Assembly (NCBI GenBank): GCA_002432805.1
Contig: DJGV01000001.1
Coordinates: 111,465-175,464, forward strand
From: Fervidobacterium sp. UBA5837
GTDB lineage: Bacteria > Thermotogota > Thermotogae > Thermotogales > Fervidobacteriaceae
Length of the DNA: 64,000 nt
Direction: 5' to 3'
The notes under the pieces are model-generated. The model was given only the letters and a program-made list of their open reading frames with translations, did not search any database and was not told the origin of the DNA. Positions 24,123-33,583 of this stretch are shown here, in pieces. A program made the position numbers and the translations under genes. Position 1 is the first letter of the stretch. Each line of letters starts with the position of its first letter.

Positions 24123-26765
24123 ATGAGTAGAAAGTGGGTTTATTTCTTTGCCAACGGTAAAGCAGAAGGAACAGCCCAGATGAAAGATCTTCTCGGTGGT
24201 AAGGGTGCAAACCTTGCCGAGATGACAAACATAGGAGTTCCAGTTCCGCCTGGTTTTACTATTTCAACTGAGGTATGTAAGTATTATTACGATAACAACA
24301 GGTCATATCCTGCTGATCTTAAAGAACAAGTTGAGTCATTGATCAAGGAATTGGAAAAGGTAACTGGTAAAGGCTTCGGGGATCCCAAAAATCCATTGCT
24401 TGTTTCAGTTAGGTCAGGAGCAGCAATTTCCATGCCTGGTATGATGGATACAATTCTCAACCTTGGCCTAAATGATGAAACCGTCAAAGGACTAGTTAAA
24501 CTTACAAATAACGAAAGATTTGCTTACGATGCTTACAGAAGGTTCTTACAGATGTTTGGAGATACGGCACTTGGTATCCCACATAGCGATTTTGAAAACG
24601 CACTCTCCGAAATGAAGGCGAAAAAGGGCGTAAAACTTGATACAGAATTGGACGCGGATGATCTGAAAAAACTCGTCGACATTTACAAAGGGATCTACGA
24701 GAAGTATGGAAAAGAATTTCCGCAAGATGTTTACAAACAACTTTGGGGTGCAATAGAAGCAGTTATTTGGTCTTGGATGAGTGAGAGAGCTATAAAGTAT
24801 AGAGAAATCAATGGTATCAAAGAAGGCCAACTTCTTGGTACTGCAGTTAGCGTAGTTACAATGGTTTTCGGTAACATGGGAGACGACAGCGGCACGGGAG
24901 TTTGTTTCACAAGAGATCCAAACACTGGTGAGAAGGTACATTACGGTGAATTTCTACCAAACGCGCAAGGTGAGGATGTTGTTGCTGGTATAAGAACTCC
25001 GTACCCTCTTGAAAAGATGAAAGACATGTTACCCAGTGCATACGATGAACTCATCAATATAATGGATAGGCTTGAAGCATACTTCAAAGATATGCAAGAT
25101 ATAGAATTTACTGTTGAAAGAGGTACTCTCTACATTCTCCAGACAAGAAATGCAAAGAGAACAAGCCAAGCAGCGATAAGAATAGCAGTTGATATGGTAG
25201 CTGAAGGCTTAATAGACAAGAAAACAGCAGTTCTTAGGGTACAACCATCGGATATCGAAAGAGTCCTACATCCGAAATTCGACGATAAAGAAAGAAAGAA
25301 TGCAAAAGTCATAGCAAAGGGTTTACCTGCAGCACCTGGTGCAGCAACTGGCAAGGTATATTTTGAGGCTCACAAAGCAGAAAAAATGGTTGAAGCAGGA
25401 GAAAAAGTTCTGCTCGTTAGACCTGAAACAAGTCCTGAAGACGTTGGTGGTATGAATGCTGCAGAAGGTATACTTACCGCACGGGGTGGTATGACATCGC
25501 ACGCAGCAGTTGTTGCAAGAGGACTTGGAAAACCTGCAGTAGTCGGAGCAGAAGGTATATTTGTCAGTGAGGAAGAAGGATATTTAAAGGCAGGAGATGT
25601 TGTAGTAAGAGAAGGTGAATGGCTGTCGATAGATGGTACAACTGGTGAAGTATTCCTTGGAAAGATCACGGCAGTAAAGCCAACGGGTCTCGAAGGGCCT
25701 GTCGCAGAACTTCTCAAATGGGCAGATGAATTTAGGAAACTTGGCGTTAGAGCAAATGCGGATGTTCCAAGAGATGCAAAGGTAGCAAGAGAATTTGGGG
25801 CAGAAGGTATAGGACTTTGCAGAACGGAACACATGTTCTTTGAAGCAGATAGGATTCCAAAAGTGAGAAGAATGATTGTAGCAAGGAATAAGGAGGAAAG
25901 AGAAGCTGCACTCGAAGAACTTCTCCCGCTACAGAAAGAAGATTTCAAGGGTCTATTCAGAGAAATGAAGGGTTATCCTGTTACAATAAGACTCATAGAC
26001 CCACCACTTCATGAATTCCTGCCAAACGATGAAGAACAGATGACAGAAGTAACTAAACAAACAGGCGCAACGATAGAAGAACTTAAGAACGTTGTAGCTC
26101 AACTGCATGAACTCAACCCAATGCTCGGCCACAGGGGTGTCAGACTTGTTGTTACGTATCCTGAAATTGCAGTTATGCAGACCAAAGCAATAATACTGGC
26201 GGCTATAGAACTCAAATCTGAAGGGATCAATGTGATGCCAGAAATAATGATACCGCTTGTTGGACATGTAAATGAATTGAAATATGTAAAGAAACTTGTC
26301 ATGGAAACAGCTGATGCACTCATGAAGGAATACGGTGTGGATGTAAAGTACTACGTTGGTACGATGATCGAAGTTCCAAGAGCAGCAGTTACAGCAGATC
26401 AAATTGCTCAAGAAGCCGATTTCTTTAGCTTTGGTACGAACGACCTCACACAAATGACATTTGGATTCAGCCGCGATGATGTTGGCAAGTTCTTACCAGA
26501 GTACTTTGCAAAAGGTATTTTAGAGGATGACCCATTCAAACATGTTGATACGGAAGGTGTTGGTCAACTTGTCAAGATGGCAAGTGACAAAGGTAAGGCG
26601 GTCAAAGCTGATCTAAAATGCGGAGTTTGTGGTGAACATGGCGGAGACCCCGAATCAATAATGTTCTTTGCAACGACTAAACTTGACTATGTAAGTGCAT
26701 CACCATATAGAATTCCTGTCGCAAGATTAGCAGCTGCACAGGCAAGTATCAAGTACAGGAGCTAA
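24123..26765 (+). CDS. ppdK: Pyruvate, phosphate dikinase
   Basis: PPDK interconverts pyruvate, ATP and phosphate with phosphoenolpyruvate, AMP and pyrophosphate, linking glycolysis and gluconeogenesis. The 880-residue length is typical. Domains in order: ATP-grasp (FANGKAEGTAQMKDLLGGKG, VSVRSGAAISMPGMMDTILN split here at SGA), the phosphohistidine domain with His460 in GGMTSHAAVVARG, and the PEP-utilising TIM barrel with GLCRTEHMFF and Cys836 in CGVCGEHGG. I choose ATG 24123, seven bases after GGAGG. It stands alone between terminators. Confidence 0.96.
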   Translation: MSRKWVYFFANGKAEGTAQMKDLLGGKGANLAEMTNIGVPVPPGFTISTEVCKYYYDNNRSYPADLKEQVESLIKELEKVTGKGFGDPKNPLLVSVRSGAAISMPGMMDTILNLGLNDETVKGLVKLTNNERFAYDAYRRFLQMFGDTALGIPHSDFENALSEMKAKKGVKLDTELDADDLKKLVDIYKGIYEKYGKEFPQDVYKQLWGAIEAVIWSWMSERAIKYREINGIKEGQLLGTAVSVVTMVFGNMGDDSGTGVCFTRDPNTGEKVHYGEFLPNAQGEDVVAGIRTPYPLEKMKDMLPSAYDELINIMDRLEAYFKDMQDIEFTVERGTLYILQTRNAKRTSQAAIRIAVDMVAEGLIDKKTAVLRVQPSDIERVLHPKFDDKERKNAKVIAKGLPAAPGAATGKVYFEAHKAEKMVEAGEKVLLVRPETSPEDVGGMNAAEGILTARGGMTSHAAVVARGLGKPAVVGAEGIFVSEEEGYLKAGDVVVREGEWLSIDGTTGEVFLGKITAVKPTGLEGPVAELLKWADEFRKLGVRANADVPRDAKVAREFGAEGIGLCRTEHMFFEADRIPKVRRMIVARNKEEREAALEELLPLQKEDFKGLFREMKGYPVTIRLIDPPLHEFLPNDEEQMTEVTKQTGATIEELKNVVAQLHELNPMLGHRGVRLVVTYPEIAVMQTKAIILAAIELKSEGINVMPEIMIPLVGHVNELKYVKKLVMETADALMKEYGVDVKYYVGTMIEVPRAAVTADQIAQEADFFSFGTNDLTQMTFGFSRDDVGKFLPEYFAKGILEDDPFKHVDTEGVGQLVKMASDKGKAVKADLKCGVCGEHGGDPESIMFFATTKLDYVSASPYRIPVARLAAAQASIKYRS

Positions 26766-26780
26766 TAATTTAATACCTTG

Positions 26781-26803
26781 GGGGCGCTTTAGCGCCCCTT
26801 ATT
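26781..26803 (+). terminator. Terminator of ppdK
   Basis: GGGGCGC and GCGCCCC form a tight stem around TTTA, followed by a TTATTTCTC tract. A short run of T makes this a slightly weak intrinsic terminator. Confidence 0.75.
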
Positions 26804-26885
26804 TCTCTTATTAGCAGTTTTAGACAAGTAGTAACAAAACTAAGACTACTTAAGAGTACTATTTAACACTGCGAGGTGTATTATA

Positions 26886-27350
26886 ATGGTAATTGCAATT
26901 ATGAGCATAATATCTTCAATTCTTGCGTTTTTCCTTACAGGAAGTTATTGGTACTTTACACTAATTGCTATTGGAATATACTACTCTTTACGAAAGCAGT
27001 CTAGAGTTGAGGGGATAGTATTGCTAAATTTCGTCTTAATTTCAGCAATTGGGTTACTTGGTAAGATAAGGCCGACAAGTATCGATGGTTTAAATTTTGT
27101 TGTATATGGTACTTTCGTATCCGTTATCTATGATTTATTCAAGAAATGGTATGCTTCAATTCCCATGTTTTTTCTAACGGGAATAGGAATAAGTTTGATA
27201 GGTTCTATAAAATACGGAAATATCGGAAAGCTCTTTGGGCTTATTCTTATCCCTGTTTTCCTTAGAGAGTACTCTCTTGAAAAGAAGAGAGAATTCGAGA
27301 GTCGACAAGCGCAGGAAGACAACAACAATCCTGGGGGCGAGGAGAAATGA
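26886..27350 (+). CDS. Small multi-pass membrane protein, function unknown
   Basis: I do not recognise this 154-residue protein. It has about five hydrophobic helices (residues 2-18, 22-34, 42-58, 68-84, 92-125) and a charged, disordered-looking C-terminal tail rich in Glu, Gln and Asn. ATG 26886 is preceded by GAGGTG. Its stop overlaps the start of glmU by four bases, so it is translated together with the glmU-prs-rplY group. Its link to cell-wall precursor or nucleotide synthesis is positional only. Confidence 0.75.
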   Translation: MVIAIMSIISSILAFFLTGSYWYFTLIAIGIYYSLRKQSRVEGIVLLNFVLISAIGLLGKIRPTSIDGLNFVVYGTFVSVIYDLFKKWYASIPMFFLTGIGISLIGSIKYGNIGKLFGLILIPVFLREYSLEKKREFESRQAQEDNNNPGGEEK

Positions 27351-28705
27351 AAGTATTGATATTGGCAGCAGGATTAGGTAAAAGGATGAAATCGAAATAT
27401 CCAAAAGTTGTTCACAAAATACTTGGTAAACCGATGATAAATTGGGTTGTAGACTTAGGTAAGGATTTTGGAGAGGTTGGAGTTGTTGTAGGTCACAAAG
27501 CTGAAATTGTGAAACATTATCTCCCAGACGATGTGTCAGTGTATATTCAAGAGCCACAACTTGGAACTGGTCACGCGGTTATGTGCGCAAAAGATTTCAT
27601 ATGCCCTGATCAAGACCTACTCATCCTATACGGCGATGTTCCTTTATTGAAAAAGGAGACAATTGAAAGACTTGCAAGAGTACATGAAGAAAGCGAGTAC
27701 GATGTTACCGTACTGACATTCGTACCTGAAAATCCCTCTGGTTACGGTAGGATAGTAAAACATGACGCAAAGATAAAAATCATCGAAGACAAAGACACCA
27801 ACGAAGAGCAAAAGAAGATAAGAGAAGTTAACAGTGGTATATACATTTTCTCTGGTAAATTCTTGCTCGAAAACATTGAAAAGATAAGAAACAACAATGC
27901 ACAAAAAGAATATTATTTAACTGACGTAGTTGCTTTCTCTCAGCATGCGGGGACCGTACTGCTTGAAGATCCAATTGAGGTATCTGGCGTAAACGATAGA
28001 ATTCAACTGGCTCAGCTCGAATCCATTGCGAGACAAAGGATACTCGAAAACTTGATGCTATCAGGTGTGACAATAGTAGATCCGGAATCCACGTTCATCG
28101 GACCAGATGTTGAAATTGGGATGGACACGATAATTCATCCGTTTACAATCATAGAAGGCAGGACTATAATTGGACAGGACTGTGATATAGGTCCATATAG
28201 TCACATTGTTGAGTCCAAAATCGGTAACAATGCGAAAGTCGTTAGGTCAGAAGTGGAAATGACAACCATAGAAGACAACGTGTCAGTCGGTCCGTATTCG
28301 CGATTGCGTGAAGGTACAGTATTGAAAGAACATGTAAAGATTGGTAATTTCGTTGAGACGAAAAAATCAGTCATTGGCAATAGGTCAAAGGCTCAACATT
28401 TAACATATCTTGGAGATGCAACAGTTGGAAATGACGTAAACATCGGTGCTGGTACAATAACTTGCAATTACGATGGACGCAATAAGTATCCAACTTCTAT
28501 TGATGACAATGCTTTCATAGGTAGTAATTCATCACTCGTTGCACCTGTAAAAATAGGAAAAGGCACAATAGTTGGAGCGGGTTCTGTTATCACTAAAGAT
28601 GTGCCAGAAGATAGTTTGGCACTCGGAAGAGCTATGCAAGTTAACAAAGAAGGTTGGGCGAAGATCAAAAGGGAGGCTATGGATAATGCAAACAGCAAAA
28701 AATGA
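27347..28705 (+). CDS. glmU: Bifunctional UDP-N-acetylglucosamine pyrophosphorylase/GlcN-1-P acetyltransferase
   Basis: GlmU makes UDP-GlcNAc for peptidoglycan: it acetylates glucosamine-1-phosphate and then uridylylates it. The 452-residue protein has the pyrophosphorylase signature LAAGLGKRMKS near residues 5-15 and LYGDVPLL, and a C-terminal left-handed beta-helix with many hexapeptide repeats and the acetyltransferase segment GAGTITCNYDG. ATG 27347 overlaps the upstream membrane protein stop; the end overlaps prs. The order glmU-prs-ctc-pth is a conserved bacterial arrangement. Confidence 0.95.
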   Translation: MKVLILAAGLGKRMKSKYPKVVHKILGKPMINWVVDLGKDFGEVGVVVGHKAEIVKHYLPDDVSVYIQEPQLGTGHAVMCAKDFICPDQDLLILYGDVPLLKKETIERLARVHEESEYDVTVLTFVPENPSGYGRIVKHDAKIKIIEDKDTNEEQKKIREVNSGIYIFSGKFLLENIEKIRNNNAQKEYYLTDVVAFSQHAGTVLLEDPIEVSGVNDRIQLAQLESIARQRILENLMLSGVTIVDPESTFIGPDVEIGMDTIIHPFTIIEGRTIIGQDCDIGPYSHIVESKIGNNAKVVRSEVEMTTIEDNVSVGPYSRLREGTVLKEHVKIGNFVETKKSVIGNRSKAQHLTYLGDATVGNDVNIGAGTITCNYDGRNKYPTSIDDNAFIGSNSSLVAPVKIGKGTIVGAGSVITKDVPEDSLALGRAMQVNKEGWAKIKREAMDNANSKK

Positions 28706-29633
28706 GATGAAAATATTTGCCGGAAATGCAAACAAAGTCCTCGCAGAGAAGGTAGCCAATTACATTGGAATGCGGCTAGGTGATATCACTGTTGGAAGAT
28801 TTGCCGATGGTGAGATAAACGTTAGAATAGAGGAAACAGTGCGTGGCCACGATGTCTTCGTTATCCAACCGACATGTCCACCAGTAGACGAGAATTTAAT
28901 GGAACTGTTGATAATGATAGATGCATTTAAGCGTGCTTCCGCGAATAACATAGCTGTAGTAATGCCATACTATGGTTATGCAAGACAGGATAGAAAGGCC
29001 AAAGGTAGGGATCCCATCACCGCGAAGTTGGTTGCCAATCTACTTACAATTGCTGGTGCAACACGTATTATGACCGTAGATCTACATGCGGAACAAGTTC
29101 AGGGTTTTTTTGATATTCCAGTGGATAATTTGTGGAGTTTTCCAGTATTCTTGGAAACATTGAAAAAAGATGGATTGATAAGTGAAGACACTGTTATTGT
29201 CTCACCAGATGTCGGTGGTGTGAAAAGAGCAAGGCAAATTGCCGAAAAAGTCGGACTACCTTTGGCTATACTCGATAAGAGAAGGCCAAAGGACAATGTG
29301 GCTGAAATACTAAACATCATTGGTGATGTAAAAGATAAGACTGCAATAATAGTTGATGATATAGTCGATACAGCAAGATCGCTTGTGGAAGGTGCTAGTG
29401 CAATTAAGAAAGCCGGTGCAAGCAGAGTAGTCGCATGTATAACTCACCCAGTTCTTTCAGCTGGTGCAATTGAAAGGATAGAACAATCCACTATTGAAAA
29501 GATTTATATTGGTGATACAATATATCATCAGAGCCTACCCGAGAAATTTCACATCGTTTCAGTGGCCTCTTTGCTTGGTGAGGCTATAATAAGAGTTAGG
29601 AAGAACCTATCTGTAAGTATATTATTTAAGTGA
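28686..29633 (+). CDS. prs: Ribose-phosphate pyrophosphokinase
   Basis: Prs makes PRPP from ribose-5-phosphate and ATP for purine, pyrimidine, His, Trp and NAD synthesis. The 315-residue protein shows IFAGNANKVLAEKVA, GRFADGEINVRI, the ATP loop YYGYARQDRK, VDLHAEQVQGFF and the PRPP loop VDDIVDTARS. I start at ATG 28686, nine bases after GGGAGG and inside the end of glmU; earlier in-frame codons belong to the glmU coding region. The length matches the family norm. Confidence 0.95.
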   Translation: MQTAKNEMKIFAGNANKVLAEKVANYIGMRLGDITVGRFADGEINVRIEETVRGHDVFVIQPTCPPVDENLMELLIMIDAFKRASANNIAVVMPYYGYARQDRKAKGRDPITAKLVANLLTIAGATRIMTVDLHAEQVQGFFDIPVDNLWSFPVFLETLKKDGLISEDTVIVSPDVGGVKRARQIAEKVGLPLAILDKRRPKDNVAEILNIIGDVKDKTAIIVDDIVDTARSLVEGASAIKKAGASRVVACITHPVLSAGAIERIEQSTIEKIYIGDTIYHQSLPEKFHIVSVASLLGEAIIRVRKNLSVSILFK

Positions 29634-29706
29634 TTCTATAGTAACCAGTTTATACAGTAGATGAAAATAGAAAACCTTTAAAATAGAAGAAGAGGAGGTA
29701 CGTGAC

Positions 29707-30372
29707 ATGGAGTACATAGTTAACGCGCAGATTAGGTCTATCATTGGTAACAAGCGCGCAGTAAGGAGACTTAGAACCCAAGGAGTTATACCAGCCGTTG
29801 CCTACGGACCAGGTATCGAAAAACCGTTGAGTTTGGTGCTAAACAGCATAGACTTCCTTAAACTGTTCAAGCACATTACAGAATCCACACCACTTTCTTT
29901 GGTTATTTCAGACGAAAGTGGTAAAGAGACTTTCAAACACATGGCATTTATAAAGATGGTCCAATATGACAAAGTGACAGATGAGATCAAGCATATCGAT
30001 TTTTACATTCCTGAAGCTCACCATAAGATGACGATTAACGTTCCAGTTAAATTCAACGGCAAACCAGTTGGTGTTGAAAAGGGTGGAATTATGGAAATTA
30101 TACACCATGAGGTAGTTGTTGAAGCAATACCGGAACTAGTACCTGAGGTAATCGAAATTGACGTTACAAATCTCGGCTTAGGTGATGTAATAAGAGTTAA
30201 GGATATTCAAATGCCACAAGATGTAAAGATAGACCTTGATCCTGAAGAAACTCTTGTGACAGTTATTACCCCAAGAAGCATTGAAGAAGAAATAACAGCT
30301 CCAGCTGCAGAGGGAGAAACTGAACCTGAGGTAGTCAAGAAGGGAAAGAAAGAAGAGACAGAAGAGAAATAA
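29707..30372 (+). CDS. rplY: Ribosomal protein L25/CTC
   Basis: This is the 221-residue long form of bL25, which binds 5S rRNA; the C-terminal domain marks the CTC (general stress) variant. The N-terminal RNA-binding part has NKRAVRRLRTQGVIPAVAYG, and the second beta-rich domain runs from about residue 100 with VPVKFNGKPVGVEKGGIMEI. The tail is highly charged, with Glu and Lys. ATG 29707 follows AGAGGAGG. It lies 73 bases after prs and ends at a terminator. Confidence 0.94.
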   Translation: MEYIVNAQIRSIIGNKRAVRRLRTQGVIPAVAYGPGIEKPLSLVLNSIDFLKLFKHITESTPLSLVISDESGKETFKHMAFIKMVQYDKVTDEIKHIDFYIPEAHHKMTINVPVKFNGKPVGVEKGGIMEIIHHEVVVEAIPELVPEVIEIDVTNLGLGDVIRVKDIQMPQDVKIDLDPEETLVTVITPRSIEEEITAPAAEGETEPEVVKKGKKEETEEK

Positions 30373-30407
30373 TATAAAATGTAGCAGTCAAAATTGAACC
30401 TATTTGC

Positions 30408-30432
30408 AAGTCCCCCTTTACGGGGGACTTTT
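30408..30432 (+). terminator. Terminator after rplY
   Basis: AAGTCCCCC and GGGGGACTT pair around TTTAC with only a short T tract. It probably stops or weakens read-through from rplY into pth. Confidence 0.8.
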
Positions 30433-30444
30433 CAAATGTATAAT
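30417..30444 (+). promoter_or_regulatory. Candidate pth promoter overlapping the terminator
   Basis: A perfect TATAAT (30439-30444) lies 16 bases after TTTACG (30417-30422), which is the loop of the preceding terminator. It would give a short leader before ATG 30478. The -35 match is moderate. Confidence 0.45.
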
Positions 30445-30477
30445 TACTCTGGAATGTGTATAAGGAGTTGGATATCA

Positions 30478-31038
30478 ATGATCGTAATAGGATTAGGTAA
30501 TCCAGGAGAGAACTATTCAAACACGCGCCATAACGTTGGATTCATGTTGCTTGATAGAATAAGTCATTCGTGGAAGAAGGGTCCCAATTATCTTTACAGC
30601 GATGTAAACATAAACGGTGAGAAGACAAAGCTTATAAAACCTATGACCTACATGAATCTTAGTGGTGAGGTATTCAAATATATTCAACACGATGATATAA
30701 TAGTAGTGTACGATGATTTGGACCTGCCAATTGGAAGGCTGAGGATAAGGAATGATGGAAGCGCTGGTGGGCACAACGGTGTAAAATCTATAATCTCGTA
30801 CATTGGTCAAGCATTTCCAAGAATAAGAATAGGCATCGGTCCTAAACCACAAGGTATGGATGCAGCAGATTATGTGCTTTCAAACTTCTCTAAAGAAGAA
30901 TTTGCAATATTGGATAAGGTATTAGAAGCAGCAAAAGAAGCCTTAGAATACATAACAATTTACGGGTTGGACAAAGCGATGAATAGATACAATTCTTTCA
31001 AAGTTGACGAAGATAGCGAAAACAATCGAAGCAAGTGA
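30478..31038 (+). CDS. pth: Peptidyl-tRNA hydrolase
   Basis: Pth releases tRNA from prematurely dropped peptidyl-tRNA. The 186-residue protein has the bacterial family marks: GLGNPGENYSNTRHNVGF with Asn8 and the catalytic His18, KPMTYMNLSG, VVYDDLDLPIG with the catalytic Asp, and GSAGGHNGVKSI. ATG 30478 follows AAGGAG; a longer frame from 30394 would run through the terminator hairpin and is rejected. It is followed after 60 bases by a zinc-finger gene. Confidence 0.95.
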   Translation: MIVIGLGNPGENYSNTRHNVGFMLLDRISHSWKKGPNYLYSDVNINGEKTKLIKPMTYMNLSGEVFKYIQHDDIIVVYDDLDLPIGRLRIRNDGSAGGHNGVKSIISYIGQAFPRIRIGIGPKPQGMDAADYVLSNFSKEEFAILDKVLEAAKEALEYITIYGLDKAMNRYNSFKVDEDSENNRSK

Positions 31039-31098
31039 AGCAAGGTATTTTCAGAAAATTTTGAAATTCCAAAATCTCAATGGAAAAAGGTGACATAA

Positions 31099-31539
31099 TT
31101 GAAGTGTATTCGTTGTGGGAAATCTGCTGAAATTGTAAGAAAAGTCTACTTTGATGGTGCGATAAAGGAAGTATGCTATTGTAAGAATTGCTTTCGTGAG
31201 ATGTTGAAGTACGAAAGCATGAAATATGCGCGTGCAGGAGTCTACACGTTAACCTCACATATGGAGTTGATAGAGGAATCAACGATGAAAGATAATAGAT
31301 TTCATAACTCCATCGAAAACATATATTCTGAACAACCAAGTGTAGTCCAGCTTACACTTTTTGCAAATGATAGATACACCTACAAAAAGACGCTTATGGA
31401 TATACAGAAAAGAAAGCTCACTTTTTTGAAATACAAATTGAGAAATGCGTTAAAATATGAAGATTACAGAAAAGCTAGCAAACTAAAGCGAAAAATAGAT
31501 GAATTGATGAAAACATTAAAGGAGACTCCGCAGCAATAA
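31099..31539 (+). CDS. McsA-like zinc-ribbon protein with UVR motif
   Basis: The 146-residue protein resembles McsA, a partner of the arginine kinase McsB and the Clp system in Firmicutes. It begins with a four-Cys zinc site, CIRCGK then CYCKNCF, and ends with a UVR motif helix pair (RNALKYEDYRKASKLKRKID, residues about 114-133) like that of UvrB and UvrC. The middle is divergent. No mcsB or clpC lies nearby, so the partner is unknown. The start is TTG 31099 behind AAAAGGTG. A terminator overlaps its end. Confidence 0.75.
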   Translation: MKCIRCGKSAEIVRKVYFDGAIKEVCYCKNCFREMLKYESMKYARAGVYTLTSHMELIEESTMKDNRFHNSIENIYSEQPSVVQLTLFANDRYTYKKTLMDIQKRKLTFLKYKLRNALKYEDYRKASKLKRKIDELMKTLKETPQQ

Positions 31540-31554
31540 TGAAGTCTCCTTTTT
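31518..31554 (+). terminator. Terminator overlapping the McsA-like gene end
   Basis: AAAGGAGACT (31518-31527) and AGTCTCCTTT (31543-31552) pair, with the stop codon in the loop, followed by T. Confidence 0.85.
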
Positions 31555-31657
31555 CAAATTATTATCAAATGCAAAATTTCAATTGCTCACATACCCTCAA
31601 ATAAAATAGCACCTTTCTGCACACCACTGCGCATTATCCAAGTCATAAGAACTATAA

Positions 31658-32404
31658 CTATACCAGGTAAAGTATAGCCGATAAAATTATCATAGCAAAC
31701 AAAATGTACTTTAAAACCTTTTTGTCGAGACGTAAATTCAGATGTGCGCCAATGTTTCCACCAAAAAAAGAACCTGCACCAAGTACCAAGCCCGGTATCA
31801 ATTCTACCTTACTATTAAATGAGAACACGATTATCGAAAATATCGTAAAAGTCAGTGTTAGGAAGATTTTAAGTACATTTGCACTCTTGATACCCTCACC
31901 TTCAAATTTTCTAAGAGCCGCAATGAGAAAGAAACCAACTCCTGCTTGAATGAATCCACCGTAGATACCGATGAGAAAGAAGATAATAAACTCCAAAAGT
32001 CTATTCGAAGGTTTTAAATGTAACGCACTTTCTTCATCTTTTGAAAGTAAGTTGAAGAACGCCATGAAAAGGAATATTACACCAAGCAGTGTTTTTAAAA
32101 TCCTATCAGGAATCTCTACCGCAATATTCGCACCAGCCAGTGATCCAAGAATAGTTGGTATAGAAAGGTACAGAGCCTTCTTAGTGTTCAATACTTTCTT
32201 TCTTGAGAAACTTGCAGTTGCCGAAATGTTCTGCATCAATATTGAAATACGGTTCGTACCATTTGCGACACTTGGAGAGAGCCCAAACAAACTGAGTAAC
32301 GGCAATGTAAGGAACGAACCGCCACCCGCAAGAACATTTACTATTCCTGAGGCTAATCCCCCAAAAAACAGCAGTAAATAAAGCATAAAATTACCGATAG
32401 TCAT
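31658..32404 (-). CDS. TauE/SafE family membrane transporter
   Basis: The 248-residue protein belongs to the TauE/SafE (TSUP) family of membrane transporters, often for sulfonates, sulfite or other anions. It has about eight helices in two repeats, each opening with a Gly-rich loop: GGLASGIVNVLAGGGSF at the start and GIYGGFIQAGVGFFLI in the second half. The substrate cannot be assigned. I start at ATG 32404, seven bases after GAGGTG and one base after the M42 peptidase stop, so the two genes are coupled. Confidence 0.85.
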   Translation of the reverse strand: MTIGNFMLYLLLFFGGLASGIVNVLAGGGSFLTLPLLSLFGLSPSVANGTNRISILMQNISATASFSRKKVLNTKKALYLSIPTILGSLAGANIAVEIPDRILKTLLGVIFLFMAFFNLLSKDEESALHLKPSNRLLEFIIFFLIGIYGGFIQAGVGFFLIAALRKFEGEGIKSANVLKIFLTLTFTIFSIIVFSFNSKVELIPGLVLGAGSFFGGNIGAHLNLRLDKKVLKYILFAMIILSAILYLV

Positions 32405-32405
32405 C

Positions 32406-33428
32406 TCAAAACACCTCAAGAAATGCGTTAAGCAACTTTATTAAATTATCCAAATCTGAAAGACTTATCATCTCTACTTGAGAATGTAAGTATCTCACTG
32501 GGACACTCAGTGCAACCATAGGAACACCCAATTCCAAAAATACACTTGCATCGTTACCCCCACCCGTTGCACCAATTTGAACTGGGATATTTCTCTGCTG
32601 GGCTACATGAACTATCTGACGCACAACTGACATATCAGAAATCGAAGAATTGTCGAATGCCCTAATCACAGGGCCCTTCCCAAGTTCTACATGCTTATTC
32701 TGTTTACTGCAGCATGCAAATGAATCTACAGCTATGGCTAGACGCGGCCAATAAGATTTCGTCAAAGCCTTTGCACCTCTCAATCCAACTTCTTCTTGAA
32801 CAGTCCAAGCAAAGATGCAATCCGACCTATTCTCTACATGATTGGCTACTTGAGATAACGTATAGCATCCGAACCGATCATCCAGACTTCTCATGGCAAG
32901 ATTATCAACATTAAGAATCGCGCTATTTTTCTTAAATACTACGTAATCCAACTCCCTTATCCCCATATCGTAAACTTCGATTCTTGATTTAGCACCAATG
33001 TCGACACACTTATCGAAAACCTCTCCATCGCTCTTCAAATGTGGCGGTACAGCACCGATGACACCATTTATGATTCCATTTTGCGATATGACTTCAACAA
33101 AAGTACCAGGAAGCGTTTCTTCTATTATTCCACCAACGTTTCTAATCGTTAATTTCCCGTCTTCTCTAATATCAGTTACGTAGAATCCTATTTCATCCAT
33201 GTGTGCCATAAGTAGAACTGAATTATCACCCTTATCACCACCTATACTGCCTTTTCCATTTTTTTCGTACACCAAATTCCCAACCTTGTCAACCTTGCAT
33301 ACCATAGGAATCGTGGAAGATATTTTCTCCCTGACCAATTCCTCTCTTCCCGACACTCCGGAAACACTACAGAGTTCCACCAATTCATCAACTTTGACAA
33401 ATTCATATTCTACTTTCTCTATTCTCAT
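32406..33428 (-). CDS. M42 family metallo-aminopeptidase
   Basis: The 340-residue enzyme is of the M42 (glutamyl aminopeptidase/TET or cellulase M) family, large cytoplasmic peptidases that finish peptide breakdown. The two-metal site is complete: His in LLMAHMDEIGF, Asp in MRSLDDRFGCY, the Glu pair in VQEEVGLRG, Asp in AIAVDSF and His in RYLHSQVEM. ATG 33428 follows GGAGGTG; the frame runs further upstream without a site. It is co-transcribed with the TauE-like gene. It suits a peptide-using organism, together with the M32 enzyme at 46680. Confidence 0.9.
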   Translation of the reverse strand: MRIEKVEYEFVKVDELVELCSVSGVSGREELVREKISSTIPMVCKVDKVGNLVYEKNGKGSIGGDKGDNSVLLMAHMDEIGFYVTDIREDGKLTIRNVGGIIEETLPGTFVEVISQNGIINGVIGAVPPHLKSDGEVFDKCVDIGAKSRIEVYDMGIRELDYVVFKKNSAILNVDNLAMRSLDDRFGCYTLSQVANHVENRSDCIFAWTVQEEVGLRGAKALTKSYWPRLAIAVDSFACCSKQNKHVELGKGPVIRAFDNSSISDMSVVRQIVHVAQQRNIPVQIGATGGGNDASVFLELGVPMVALSVPVRYLHSQVEMISLSDLDNLIKLLNAFLEVF

Positions 33429-33520
33429 AACTGTCACCTCCCCGATATCATATATGAGATATTCTACCATGAATTTGATTCGTTATACTAATTTATCATC
33501 ACACAAATATTTTTTATATA

Positions 33521-33549
33521 TTGACAAGTTTTTTGTATACAGATATAAT
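33521..33549 (+). promoter_or_regulatory. Consensus promoter of the MFS gene
   Basis: TTGACA (33521-33526), a 17-base gap and TATAAT (33544-33549) match the consensus exactly. Transcription would begin near 33556. Confidence 0.9.
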
Positions 33550-33583
33550 ATTTTTGTCCAAAACAAAATCTGGGGGTGATACT

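Noticed and set aside
25370..25948. 192-residue minus-strand frame within ppdK
   Set aside because: It is a shadow of the PPDK phosphohistidine region, rich in Ser and Pro, with no binding site and no recognisable family.
33521..33583. N-terminal extension of the MFS gene
   Set aside because: It begins on the consensus -35 box and has no ribosome binding site.
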